DNA from: a virus
DNA length: 64,000 bases
IMG/VR virus record: IMGVR_UViG_3300020470_003428
Location: 16,540 to 80,539 of that record
Direction: 5' to 3' (one strand)
A program made the translations under genes and the position numbers. Below are positions 7,777 through 15,854 of this stretch, piece after piece. Numbering within the stretch: the first letter of the stretch is position 1; each line of letters starts with the position of its first letter. The notes beneath the pieces are model-generated. The model ran no database searches. It was given only the letters and a program-made list of their open reading frames with translations, and was not told the origin of the DNA.

Positions 7777-8338
7777 GTTACCTTTCTTACATAATTTTTT
7801 CTACACTGATATACCTAGTAATAAAGATGAATTATTGCATGAAATAGAAAATAGCGAGTTAGATAAAAACCAAGATTTCTCATGGAATACTTTTTGCTCA
7901 TTAAAGTTAGAACGACTTGATTTAGATAAAAAAATAGAATTATTTTATCCTTCTTTATCCAAGTTCTTTAAAGAATTAGATATTGAAGGTCGGAATGTTA
8001 AACTTCGATTATGTGGTATGTGGAAAAATACATATAGCAAACATGCTTTTCAAGAAATTCATGATCATTGTCCTCATCATTTTTCAGGTGTTTTATTTTT
8101 AACGGATGAACAACCTGGTGATAGTAGATTTTATTTTGTAAATAAACATGGAAGCGAGATTCCGCAGGGTTGGCGAAAACTTAGAAAAAATCAAAATATT
8201 CTTCATGCGGGTAGGTATTGGGTAAAAGCTGAACGAGGTCGAATTATATTCTTTCCTTCTTATTTAATGCATGGTGTTACGGAACATCAATCAGATAAAC
8301 CTAGGCAGACAGTATCCTTTAATTTTGATTTCCTTTAA
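7769..8338 (+). CDS. 2-oxoglutarate/Fe(II)-dependent oxygenase-like protein
   Basis: 189 residues from GTG 7769, overlapping the previous stop. The motifs are HDHCPHHFSGVLFL (proximal His region), then RIIFFPSYLMHGVTEH (distal His) and RQTVSFNFDF (Arg for 2-oxoglutarate). This is the usual signature of the short phage 2OG-Fe(II) oxygenases. It ends tail to tail with the next, leftward oxygenase gene. Confidence 0.75.
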   Translation: MIELPFLHNFFYTDIPSNKDELLHEIENSELDKNQDFSWNTFCSLKLERLDLDKKIELFYPSLSKFFKELDIEGRNVKLRLCGMWKNTYSKHAFQEIHDHCPHHFSGVLFLTDEQPGDSRFYFVNKHGSEIPQGWRKLRKNQNILHAGRYWVKAERGRIIFFPSYLMHGVTEHQSDKPRQTVSFNFDFL

Positions 8339-8982
8339 GTTGGGTTATAAAAACTACACCACCCAGTTGCAATATATTTTTCTCCTTTATTAGGAGTGAC
8401 TCCTTTGTGGGGATGAGTCCAATAAGCAGGCCAAATCACAACACGTCCTTCCTTAGGTTGAATAGTTGTAGCTTGATGGGGAAATTCTGTTCCCGATTGT
8501 GCATCATTTAAATAAATCATCCAAACCAGCATACGATCTCCAGCTAGTGCGTGATCTTCTGCAGTTAATGAATTTAGGTCTAATTCCTGATTATTAATAT
8601 TTTTCCATCTAGAAACATGTTCACAATGTAAGCCGCTGTATCCTTGGCCTTCTGAATAATATTGAATGTTATACCAAGATCTCAAACACCATGAGGCTAA
8701 TTGATCTAGAAATGGATAAGTGATTTTATATCGCCCAATAGCCTCAACAACAGTCGGTAAAAGAATTGTATTGAACTGACGAAATGGTGTATATGGTATT
8801 TCATTATCAATTTCAGAAAAATCGACATTAAAATCTATCGATTTCTTGGATTCTGTATCTCTCGAATACATGAAACGCTGTTTGTCTTTATCTTTTAATT
8901 GTTTGAAGTATTGAATGACTGATTGGCAAGAATTTGAATCTAATAAATCATCATAAATTTCAATAAAGGATACATCAGTCAT
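8335..8982 (-). CDS. 2-oxoglutarate/Fe(II)-dependent oxygenase-like protein
   Basis: 215 residues. YSGLHCEHVSRWK carries the proximal ligands (HxE type). WPAYWTHPHKGVTPNKGEKYIATGW carries the distal His and Lys/Thr region typical of prolyl-4-hydroxylase-like phage oxygenases. It overlaps the 3' end of the halogenase gene by 8 bases on the same strand, so it is translated with it. Likely to act on the same pathway as the halogenase, which is inference. Confidence 0.75.
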   Translation of the reverse strand: MTDVSFIEIYDDLLDSNSCQSVIQYFKQLKDKDKQRFMYSRDTESKKSIDFNVDFSEIDNEIPYTPFRQFNTILLPTVVEAIGRYKITYPFLDQLASWCLRSWYNIQYYSEGQGYSGLHCEHVSRWKNINNQELDLNSLTAEDHALAGDRMLVWMIYLNDAQSGTEFPHQATTIQPKEGRVVIWPAYWTHPHKGVTPNKGEKYIATGWCSFYNPT

Positions 8983-10147
8983 TTTGTTTTAATTCTTCTG
9001 TCATTCCTTTGTGCCAATATTTTAAACCAGATAGAGCCCAAGGACCGTATCTAAAACTTGCAGGATTAGTCGCTTCAGCAATTTTGACATCTTCTAATGT
9101 TTTGTTTGCAATAAACTCAAAGGCATCATGAAACAAAGGCTCATGTATTGATAGATCCTTTGCATACTTCCAAAATGGAGTGTCATATTTAGAACCAAAT
9201 TTATAGTGCCAAAGGATAAAAGTTTCCACCTGTTTAATATGTTGTTTGATATCTATGGAAGCATGATGAGCAGCCCAACCTTTGTTGCCAATGAACTGAT
9301 ATGAATACCTAGCCCATGTTTGATAAGTTGAAATAGATGTGGATTCCATTGGTTCTAAAAAGAACAAACGATTCCCATTAAGAATGATTCGATTATTGAT
9401 AACAGGTTGTTTAGCTACATAGTTCTTAAATGTCAAATGATCAGTGATTTTAACGTTAAAATTTTTGGTGAAATTTTTTTCAGCATCTTCCCGCGAGGTT
9501 ATTTCCTTGTTATATAAATATCCAATAGACCTGTCATATGATGGTGATTCTTCATGAGTTGGAATAATAAATGTCCAACCATCCTCTGTTGCTATGTGTT
9601 TGGTATATGGATCATTTATTTTAGACTCAGGCTTACCTAAGACAACCGCATTAACAGGGTTAATCAATTCATCGTAATCGTCAAAATTTGAAGGTCTCCC
9701 CCTGCAGTCAATAATATAATCTGCGTCTACTTCATCTAAATTATTAATTGCTTTTTCAACAACTTTAAAAGTATTAGATGATAAAACATATCGTTGCATT
9801 TCCGCAGGACAAAAATGTACTGCAATTTGATTACCAGGGAAAGGATGAAAAACATCTTTATTAATCTTGCCCCAATCCTGATATAAGATTCCTAACTTAG
9901 GAGTGGCATGAATAGCATTGGAGTAATAATTAAATTCTTCCTCTAAAGCACTCCAAAGTAATTGAGGCTGTTGAGGAAATGTTGCCTGACCTACTTTTTC
10001 AGTCTCAGTATGAGGATCATGAATCAGTTCAATTTCGTCAATCCCTCTGCCATTGCCTCTCCATTTATCCATCTTGGATTGCCAAGAATACTCCAAAGCT
10101 GAGAAGCATCCTGCATTACCAGCCCCAACGATAGAAACTTTAGTCAT
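8975..10147 (-). CDS. flavin-dependent (tryptophan-type) halogenase
   Basis: 390 residues. GAGNAG at 8-13 binds FAD. VGQATFPQ at 52-59 corresponds to the family's GExxIP-type segment. Lys84 in TPKLGILYQDW aligns with the catalytic lysine that forms the chloramine. GWTFIIP at 190-196 is a near match to the diagnostic WxWxIP, with Phe for the second Trp. LEPMEST at 264-270 matches the LEPLEST catalytic-Glu segment. The enzyme uses reduced FAD, O2 and halide. It is shorter than the bacterial enzymes (about 500 or more). A 28-residue membrane peptide gene overlaps its start, and an oxygenase gene overlaps its end. Confidence 0.8.
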   Translation of the reverse strand: MTKVSIVGAGNAGCFSALEYSWQSKMDKWRGNGRGIDEIELIHDPHTETEKVGQATFPQQPQLLWSALEEEFNYYSNAIHATPKLGILYQDWGKINKDVFHPFPGNQIAVHFCPAEMQRYVLSSNTFKVVEKAINNLDEVDADYIIDCRGRPSNFDDYDELINPVNAVVLGKPESKINDPYTKHIATEDGWTFIIPTHEESPSYDRSIGYLYNKEITSREDAEKNFTKNFNVKITDHLTFKNYVAKQPVINNRIILNGNRLFFLEPMESTSISTYQTWARYSYQFIGNKGWAAHHASIDIKQHIKQVETFILWHYKFGSKYDTPFWKYAKDLSIHEPLFHDAFEFIANKTLEDVKIAEATNPASFRYGPWALSGLKYWHKGMTEELKQND

Positions 10148-10230
10148 CGACGTACCTTTTTAATAGTGAGATATAAATTGGAATACGCAGCAATTACCAA
10201 TAAGACTAATAGAAAAGTATTAACTGTCAT
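10144..10230 (-). CDS. 28-residue single-span membrane peptide
   Basis: ATG at 10228-10230 overlaps the upstream stop, and the stop TGA overlaps the halogenase ATG (ATGA). Both junctions are of the coupled type, which argues that this tiny frame is translated. Residues 5-23 are almost purely hydrophobic, followed by a basic KKVRR tail, giving one membrane span with a positive inside. No family recognised. A comparable peptide precedes the oxygenase at 39248. Confidence 0.6.
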   Translation of the reverse strand: MTVNTFLLVLLVIAAYSNLYLTIKKVRR

Positions 10231-10547
10231 CTGCCATCTCCTTTAGTAAAGGCTTCCTCATCGGGACCGGTGAATCTGTCGTCAGTTCCCCATCCATTTC
10301 TTTGGTATTCCATGAGAAAGAGGAGGCAGCATCCGGCGTGGGCAAGGTGGGAGTATCCTGTCTCTGGGTCATTATCCTCTCCTCTCCACCAGGCAAAGAG
10401 GTGTCTACATAACGCGGCAAAGTAACGCCCCCACTCAGTTCCCCTACACCAGTTATTAGAGCTATACTTTCGAGCACCGTAGCCGAGAACGTCAGCGATG
10501 TCTCCAACAGCTTGCCAAGGGACGAGATCAAAACGAGTCTTTTCCAT
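10227..10547 (-). CDS. MazG-like dATP/dGTP diphosphohydrolase-type protein
   Basis: 106 residues. RFDLVPWQAVGDIADVLGYG, then the segment WGRYFAALCRHLFAWWRG followed by ED and DPETGYSHLAHAGCC matches the all-alpha dNTP pyrophosphohydrolase domain (dATP/dGTP diphosphohydrolase N-terminal type). The acidic EDNDPE and SHLAHA helices provide the metal site. It probably trims dNTP pools during phage replication. A related fold (MazZ) serves the 2-aminoadenine phages, but no PurZ is visible here. Confidence 0.65.
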   Translation of the reverse strand: MEKTRFDLVPWQAVGDIADVLGYGARKYSSNNWCRGTEWGRYFAALCRHLFAWWRGEDNDPETGYSHLAHAGCCLLFLMEYQRNGWGTDDRFTGPDEEAFTKGDGR

Positions 10548-10598
10548 TTATAGTTCTATTTTGCCTAGGATAGAAAATGAAGCAAGTTCTATCAAGTT

Positions 10599-10889
10599 TT
10601 GAAAGGTAATTCGAGTTCTCCTTACAGGTGGGGACCTAAAAGTAAGTCAGGATTAGTACGGCAATACCTGGCCAAAGCTAGAAACTTTAATGCAAAAGCG
10701 CAACATTATGGTGGTAGTACTGGAGGAAGAAAAAGTATTGATCAAGGATCAGGAATATCCGTATTAAATAGACGTTCTGCAGAGCAAGCAGCTAAGAAAA
10801 AAGTATTTGAGCAAGAGGTCAAGCCTTTCAGTGCAGGAAAAGCTGCATGGGATGTTAAAAAAGAATTATATAAAGACTTAGGCACTTAG
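10599..10889 (+). CDS. small basic hypothetical protein
   Basis: 96 residues if started at TTG 10599. No ATG is available in this frame near the 5' end, and no clear ribosome site is seen. Rich in Lys, Gly, Gln and Ser. The stop overlaps the convergent gene's stop by four bases. Isolated rightward gene between leftward blocks; function unknown. Confidence 0.45.
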   Translation: MKGNSSSPYRWGPKSKSGLVRQYLAKARNFNAKAQHYGGSTGGRKSIDQGSGISVLNRRSAEQAAKKKVFEQEVKPFSAGKAAWDVKKELYKDLGT

Positions 10890-11335
10890 TTAATTGCTTG
10901 AGCCTCCACTAATCTTGAAGTAAGTTTAGTTAACTGCAAACGATTACCTCTTCTCGTTTTGTTGTAATGCAGTAAGTCTTCAGAAGAAAAATCGGCAACC
11001 ATAAAACGACAAGTCTTACCTGAATTCCATCTATCGTCTGCATCCGTAGGATCCCACCATAGAACAAATTCAAAGGGAGGCTCCATTGTGCCTTTATAGC
11101 CGGGTAGTGATTGATGGAATTTGTGAAGTCTCCCTGCTAATTCTGTGATGTTGGAAAAATTCTCTAGTGTTAATAATTTCCTCTGAGCTTCATCTATAGG
11201 TAATGCATCTTTCCATGTAATCCATGAGTCGTAAACAATTGCTCTAATTGTTAGATAGGTCTTACCATCCGGCGCCTGGAATTTGTCAGGCGGATTATCG
11301 AATATTTGATTATCCATGTCAAGAATGGAAGTCAT
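10886..11335 (-). CDS. hypothetical protein
   Basis: 149 residues from ATG 11335, chosen because the longer frame would overlap the upstream gene heavily. This start leaves 17 bases of overlap. Contains FEFVLWWDPTDADDRW and a basic KTRRGNRLQLTKL segment. Not recognised. Co-transcribed with the Dam-like gene. Confidence 0.55.
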   Translation of the reverse strand: MTSILDMDNQIFDNPPDKFQAPDGKTYLTIRAIVYDSWITWKDALPIDEAQRKLLTLENFSNITELAGRLHKFHQSLPGYKGTMEPPFEFVLWWDPTDADDRWNSGKTCRFMVADFSSEDLLHYNKTRRGNRLQLTKLTSRLVEAQAIN

Positions 11336-11963
11336 ACGCTTTACGACAGGTAATCTGATACGATTTTTCCCAATCGTTTTCGCCGCTATATTCGTTGAAA
11401 ACAATCCGCCCCATTGGATGAAAAACATTATGGAAACGAGATAATCCTGTTTGAAATTGATCGTGTTGGACTGGCGGCAAATAAATAATTGCCGACCAAT
11501 CAGATGGAGAAACGCTTCTAAATGTATCTAATTCATCGTCATACCACATTGGACGTAGTCTTCTAAATGGAATGCAGATCGGAAAGTCCCAAATCCAAGG
11601 AGCACGAATGATTGCCTCGTTATGGGCAATCCAAATCACAGCGTGGTCTATATGACCTTTTCTATATTCCTTTAATGTTTTATTCAGCAGTCGTCGTGTT
11701 AAGGCTGCTCCTGTTGGGGCTCCTACAAAAACTCTTCTAGAAGAACTATGAACATCATCTGTATACCAATCTTTGCGGATAATATCTTCTAAGGATTCTT
11801 GCTCTCGGTTGTAATAGCGAGATGCTCCAATCAACCGATTGAGATCAGGTGATGAATAAGGGTCGAGATCAATAGAACCTAGAACAGATTTAGCCCCGGC
11901 AACGACATCAGCTGGTGGCGCTAAATCACACTTGTCTGGATGATGACGAATCTTATCGCTCAT
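11319..11963 (-). CDS. Dam-like N6-adenine methyltransferase relative with degenerate motif
   Basis: 214 residues. GSIDLDPYSSPDLNRL, then YYNREQESL resembles the start of the phage Dam (DNA N-6-adenine-methyltransferase) family, where D-x-D and SPxN precede the catalytic NPPY. At the expected place the sequence is RVFVGAPTG, so the catalytic Asn and Tyr are absent. A later DWSAIIYLPP is also family-like. It may be a non-catalytic DNA- or AdoMet-binding relative, or a divergent enzyme. Confidence 0.5.
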   Translation of the reverse strand: MSDKIRHHPDKCDLAPPADVVAGAKSVLGSIDLDPYSSPDLNRLIGASRYYNREQESLEDIIRKDWYTDDVHSSSRRVFVGAPTGAALTRRLLNKTLKEYRKGHIDHAVIWIAHNEAIIRAPWIWDFPICIPFRRLRPMWYDDELDTFRSVSPSDWSAIIYLPPVQHDQFQTGLSRFHNVFHPMGRIVFNEYSGENDWEKSYQITCRKAYDFHS

Positions 11964-11965
11964 CC

Positions 11966-12436
11966 TTACAAGTCATTCATTAATTTTGCAATTCTCCCTG
12001 CTGGATTGTCTCGCGGTAATGTCGTACAAGAAGCACCAGATTTATCTATCAAAATGAGACATATCTCTTCTTTAGGATTAGCACCCTTGATTGTTTTTAA
12101 TGCATCTTTGCAAAACTCTACGACTGTTGAATCATTATTTCTTTCCGCATCTTTTAAATCCTCTGACATCATGAATTCATTAATATAATTAGATCTGTCT
12201 GGGTGGCCTTTTTCAGCTATTAAATTTAAAATAATTGCTCCTGCTCCGAGATAGCTATAGGCACGATCATATCTATCTATCATGTCAGCCATGATCGCTT
12301 CGCAAATTCTGATATTTAATTCCTTAGAAGCTTCTTTATTACCTTCAGGAACTTTCTTGTCTATTAATTCTGGAAAAAACTTAACAAGAAATTCGGCTGG
12401 TTGAGGTCTCGCCACGAAAGTAAGTACGTTGAACAT
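11966..12436 (-). CDS. hypothetical protein
   Basis: 156 residues, mostly helical, with a hydrophobic segment AYSYLGAGAIILNLIAE near residue 60 and EEICLILIDKSGASC near the end. It overlaps the upstream small gene by 56 bases in another frame. No family recognised. Confidence 0.55.
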   Translation of the reverse strand: MFNVLTFVARPQPAEFLVKFFPELIDKKVPEGNKEASKELNIRICEAIMADMIDRYDRAYSYLGAGAIILNLIAEKGHPDRSNYINEFMMSEDLKDAERNNDSTVVEFCKDALKTIKGANPKEEICLILIDKSGASCTTLPRDNPAGRIAKLMNDL

Positions 12437-12575
12437 CTATTAACAAAGAGTCGCAACGTTCTTCTGCGTCTTGAGCTAAAGGTATTAAGTGCTCGAACTC
12501 TTTGTCTACAGATATCGAATCAACTAACTGACTGAGATAATCATGCAGTTCAGCGACGTCAATAACAAGATCCAT
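12381..12575 (-). CDS. small acidic hypothetical protein
   Basis: 64 residues. The ATG overlaps the stop of the ThyX-like gene (TAATG), so it is coupled to it. Asp/Glu/Leu-rich helical pattern. Not recognised. Confidence 0.5.
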   Translation of the reverse strand: MDLVIDVAELHDYLSQLVDSISVDKEFEHLIPLAQDAEERCDSLLIDVQRTYFRGETSTSRISC

Positions 12576-13345
12576 TAGACTCTTAATTCGGTTTTAGAAC
12601 GTTGGCTGTTAGACCACCATGCATACACTTCAGGAACCCAATTAGCAACATGATCAGCAATTAGATCTGTCAAGCTCTTTGTTTCGTAAGACTTATTAGG
12701 TCTAGAACAGCTATCGAGTAAACGTAGCCATGCACGAAGACTACCTGAAGCTGTAACATTCTGCAACATACACATCGTTAATAACTGCTGTGCTTGTACT
12801 GCACTCGCTCCTGCTTCTCGTTGACAGTTGTAGTCAATAGCGGAAGAATAAGCAGAAGCAAGTTGGTTTTGTTCATCCTCTTCGCTCCAAGGATGTCGAT
12901 TGCCAGTGTAGTCTGGATAATTCCCAGGGGTTCGAGAGTGGAAAAGTTTTTCTAGAGGATAATCTTTTTCGTGAACACATAATCTTGTATCTTCTGCCGC
13001 TTCATATAAGGGTTGAAAGCTAAATGTAATATCATTTCTTTCAGTACATAACTCGTGTAATGTACTATGATCTGCTCTTATATATAGAGATAAATAAGGA
13101 TGTTCAAGAGAGGAAAAAGATCCCCAAGAAGGATGAGTCTGACTTGTATTGCGAAAATGACTCGTTAAAAGGTTGCCACAAGTATCTTCTGCAAAAGCAT
13201 CCTCTTGAACATCTTCTTGCTTTTCTATGTTATTAATAAAGTCGCCATGCTTATTCATATATAAAGCCGTATACATTAAACGTTGAGGCATTTCCGTCCC
13301 TGCAACTTTTTGCACCTCGTAGGCTTGTATGGCTGACTTGGTCAA
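12575..13345 (-). CDS. ThyX-like protein with degenerate catalytic motif
   Basis: 256 residues from TTG 13345; an ATG at 13291 is an alternative. The family pattern of flavin-dependent thymidylate synthase is visible: THPSWGSFSSLEHPYLSLYI, a motif region, and later SGSLRAWLRLLDSC, equivalent to ThyX's TxNLRSxxHFLxLR, then ADHVANWVPEVYAWW. The signature RHRxxSxxExSxR should fall at TERNDITFSFQPLY, where only one Arg is kept. Catalysis of dUMP methylation is therefore doubtful. It leads a leftward operon with small genes. Confidence 0.5.
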   Translation of the reverse strand: MTKSAIQAYEVQKVAGTEMPQRLMYTALYMNKHGDFINNIEKQEDVQEDAFAEDTCGNLLTSHFRNTSQTHPSWGSFSSLEHPYLSLYIRADHSTLHELCTERNDITFSFQPLYEAAEDTRLCVHEKDYPLEKLFHSRTPGNYPDYTGNRHPWSEEDEQNQLASAYSSAIDYNCQREAGASAVQAQQLLTMCMLQNVTASGSLRAWLRLLDSCSRPNKSYETKSLTDLIADHVANWVPEVYAWWSNSQRSKTELRV

Positions 13346-13427
13346 AATACTCAGTATCTCTTGGCAAAGAGTATCACCATGCCATTGTTAGGCAAGCCAT
13401 CTTGAGCTTTTCGATTGTTAAGTTTTA

Positions 13428-14246
13428 TTAATCGTCGTCGTCGTCGTCGCCGTACACTTTGCTGTGGAAATAATCAAACATCTCCTTGGGATCCATGTAA
13501 TCAGGAATGTTTAATTTATTACCAATAACTTTACCGTAGTCATCACGTTCATATGTTCTGCCTTGGTGATAATTTAATGCTGCGCCAGTTTCTAATACTC
13601 CCCTATCTATATATGCCTTGTTCTGAGGCAAGCCACGCATATAAAAATGATCGGTCATACGATTACCTGCACTTGCTGCAGCATCTATACCGTCATTAAC
13701 TTCATACTCAGGAAGAGTAGGAGAAAAATTATTCCAATCAATATCTTGCCAATTAGGCCCTGGCGTTGGAGTTGGAGTTGGAGTAGGGGTAGGGGTTGGA
13801 GTAGGGGTAGGAGTAGGAGTCGGGGTAGGAGTGGGAGAAGTATTACGTTGTTTCCATTCGTCTGAACGTCTGATATTTGCTAAGACGTCATCTCTAGTCG
13901 CTCCTTGTTTAAGGTCGTTCATCCAATAAGACCGGCCTTCATCTCTTAATCCTCGGCCTAATTCACTTTTATAAGTATCTTGAAGCCACTTTTCGTCACT
14001 CAACCCTATGTCTCTTTCTATATCTGCTTTTGAAGTTCCGCTACGATAAGCATCACCCCAGTAATTAAGACCTTCTTCCCCGACATCTCTCCCAAGATCT
14101 CTCTGATAGACGCTACGCAACCAAGAACTGGTTGCTGGATCTTTCTTCCATGCGTCTGTTCTTTCTATTGCGGATTGCTGGTTACTTAATATACCTGAAG
14201 CAGCCTTTGATATTGCGTTATTTAATATCCCAGGAGAGAACAACAT
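13428..14246 (-). CDS. DUF4214 repeat protein with Thr-Pro linker
   Basis: 272 residues. Two DUF4214 units are seen (about residues 41-86 and 87-133: WLRSVYQRDLGRDVGEEGLNYW and WLQDTYKSELGRGLRDEGRSYW). A run of about 13 Thr-Pro repeats (13752-13840) follows, then a C-terminal domain ending in six Asp. DUF4214 units bind calcium-like or surface ligands in cyanobacterial S-layer and phage proteins. Probably a virion appendage or adhesin; inference. One of three DUF4214 genes in a row. Confidence 0.7.
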   Translation of the reverse strand: MLFSPGILNNAISKAASGILSNQQSAIERTDAWKKDPATSSWLRSVYQRDLGRDVGEEGLNYWGDAYRSGTSKADIERDIGLSDEKWLQDTYKSELGRGLRDEGRSYWMNDLKQGATRDDVLANIRRSDEWKQRNTSPTPTPTPTPTPTPTPTPTPTPTPTPGPNWQDIDWNNFSPTLPEYEVNDGIDAAASAGNRMTDHFYMRGLPQNKAYIDRGVLETGAALNYHQGRTYERDDYGKVIGNKLNIPDYMDPKEMFDYFHSKVYGDDDDDD

Positions 14247-14285
14247 TTGGACTGTACGAATTATCTAATCTTTATTTTAAACGAG

Positions 14286-14573
14286 TTACTTGTTCAACTC
14301 TGCGTAAACAGCGTCCTTGCTAATGCATGTTCCGTTTTTATGAGAATAAAAACCACCTTTCTGAGCACAAGCATACTCTGGAGAAAGCATGATATTAGAC
14401 AACACTTCTGTTCTAGTTGCGCCTCCTCTGAGATCTGCACCCCAATATTCAAGACCTTCTGTGCATACGTCTCTACCAAGATGCTTGGTATACATAGCTT
14501 GTAGCCATTTTGCGTTCTCAGGATCTTTATCCCAAGCAATAGTTCGAGCGTCTTTTTCTGCTGTGATGGTCAT
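14286..14573 (-). CDS. single DUF4214 domain protein
   Basis: 95 residues, almost all one DUF4214 unit: WLQAMYTKHLGRDVCTEGLEYW, then GGATRTEVLSNIMLSPEY. The C-terminal 30 residues contain two Cys. Sits between two other DUF4214 genes, suggesting local duplication. Confidence 0.7.
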   Translation of the reverse strand: MTITAEKDARTIAWDKDPENAKWLQAMYTKHLGRDVCTEGLEYWGADLRGGATRTEVLSNIMLSPEYACAQKGGFYSHKNGTCISKDAVYAELNK

Positions 14574-14615
14574 AGCAATATTTCAATGTGTTACAAGACT
14601 AGCTCGAAATCTTGA

Positions 14616-15140
14616 CTATGAAAGGAATGAATCAGTATCGTCCCACATCGAGGCGATCAAACTATTAGCTAATTTACTGCTTTCTTGTGGTTTATTATGC
14701 AGGAAATCGACGAATCGTCCGGATTTATAGCGGTTGCCATATTGATTAGAAGTGACAAAAGGAATTGAACCCATCTGTTCTGCTGGAGTTAAATCAACAC
14801 CTAGTCTTCTTCCTAGCGGATTCCAAGTATCTTCGAAGTGTCCTCCGTATCCTCCGACTTTTGGTTCAGGAATTGTAGATGATCCAGATGGGTCGTCTGG
14901 ATCTACTGGAACGACAGGAGTTACTGGATCAGGTCTTTGTGCTAAGCCGCGACGGTATCCGTCATACTCAGGACTTCTTCTGATATTGGCTATCACTTGT
15001 TCACGGGTTTGACCTCTCTCATGAACGTCATCAGTCCAATATTTACGTCCTTCAGCGCCTAGTTCTCTTCCTAGTTCATCTCTGTATACACCTTCTAACC
15101 AAGCTTCAGTTCGAGCCCTCGCATCATCAGTGGCTGACAT
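14616..15140 (-). CDS. DUF4214 protein with Pro/Asp linker
   Basis: 174 residues. N-terminal DUF4214 unit (about 9-60: WLEGVYRDELGRELGAEGRKYW), a Pro/Val/Asp linker (PVTPVVPVDPDDP), and a C-terminal domain unlike the others. Its spacing from the other two DUF4214 genes is under 50 bases, so they form one unit. Confidence 0.7.
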   Translation of the reverse strand: MSATDDARARTEAWLEGVYRDELGRELGAEGRKYWTDDVHERGQTREQVIANIRRSPEYDGYRRGLAQRPDPVTPVVPVDPDDPSGSSTIPEPKVGGYGGHFEDTWNPLGRRLGVDLTPAEQMGSIPFVTSNQYGNRYKSGRFVDFLHNKPQESSKLANSLIASMWDDTDSFLS

Positions 15141-15179
15141 TATCGACTTAAAATTAACACTAGTTATATCTTAGTTGAT

Positions 15180-15854
15180 CTAAGGTTGTTGCTTTTCTTT
15201 GACGGCTGTGGGACTGAGTGGACCATTTGCTGCTAATCGGAAATCAATCCACATTCGATTAGCTGCTTGAATTTTTTTAAATCGTTTAGGATCTTTGTCG
15301 TGAGTTGTTTCGAGAAATAATTGAGTCTCATGAGTCAACTTATTAGACGAGAATTCTAAGTCAACTGTTTGTAAATGACGGTTATGAAAGAAATGAGGAA
15401 CTCCTTTTACTCTGAGGTGTAATGGGTTACAGCAATTATTGTCACCACAAACTGCTTTAATAGGTAGTCTTCCTATATCTCCCCAAGTAAACCATGCTGC
15501 AACTCTAGGAGCAGAATACTGTCTACCAGAACCCCAGTGTCTTGGCATAGGAAAATAACTAGAGTTTGACCGGGAATGGAATTTACCCCTCCATGGCCAA
15601 CATTCTTCTGGGCCTCTTATTTCAACGAACGACCAAAATTCCAAGAATCTACGTCTATATTTTTTCTCGATCTTGTGAACATCTAAGGATAATCTTCCTT
15701 CAGTAAGAGAACTAATACACCTGACGCAAGCATGACTATCTGTGTAGCGAGGTATTAATCCATCCTTAGAGCCGATGGAATGTTCACAGTGGAAACATAT
15801 AGGACCTCCTTCTGTTTTGGAATGCAACTTAGGAGGAATAGCCCATTGAGACAT
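15180..15854 (-). CDS. HNH homing-endonuclease-like protein with N-terminal zinc ribbon
   Basis: 224 residues. An N-terminal CFHC...CVRC pair is followed by ECWPWRG, RVAAWFTWGDIGRLP, VCGDNNCCNPLHLRVKG. The latter is the HNH_3-type homing nuclease pattern (CWxWxG...HRV...CxxxxCxNPxHL), though the usual first His appears as Asp/Asn (CGDNNCC). It overlaps the upstream KOW-like gene by one base. May be a mobile free-standing endonuclease. Confidence 0.65.
   Translation of the reverse strand: MSQWAIPPKLHSKTEGGPICFHCEHSIGSKDGLIPRYTDSHACVRCISSLTEGRLSLDVHKIEKKYRRRFLEFWSFVEIRGPEECWPWRGKFHSRSNSSYFPMPRHWGSGRQYSAPRVAAWFTWGDIGRLPIKAVCGDNNCCNPLHLRVKGVPHFFHNRHLQTVDLEFSSNKLTHETQLFLETTHDKDPKRFKKIQAANRMWIDFRLAANGPLSPTAVKEKQQP

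Noticed and set aside
10220-10531. Ser/Thr-rich frame overlapping the dNTP pyrophosphohydrolase gene
   Set aside because: Same strand and almost same span as a gene with clear family motifs; no own motif or start signal.
10227-10547. 2-aminoadenine (Z) genome suggested by the MazG-like protein
   Set aside because: PurZ and DatZ are not visible in the window and MazG-like pyrophosphohydrolases are common in ordinary phages.
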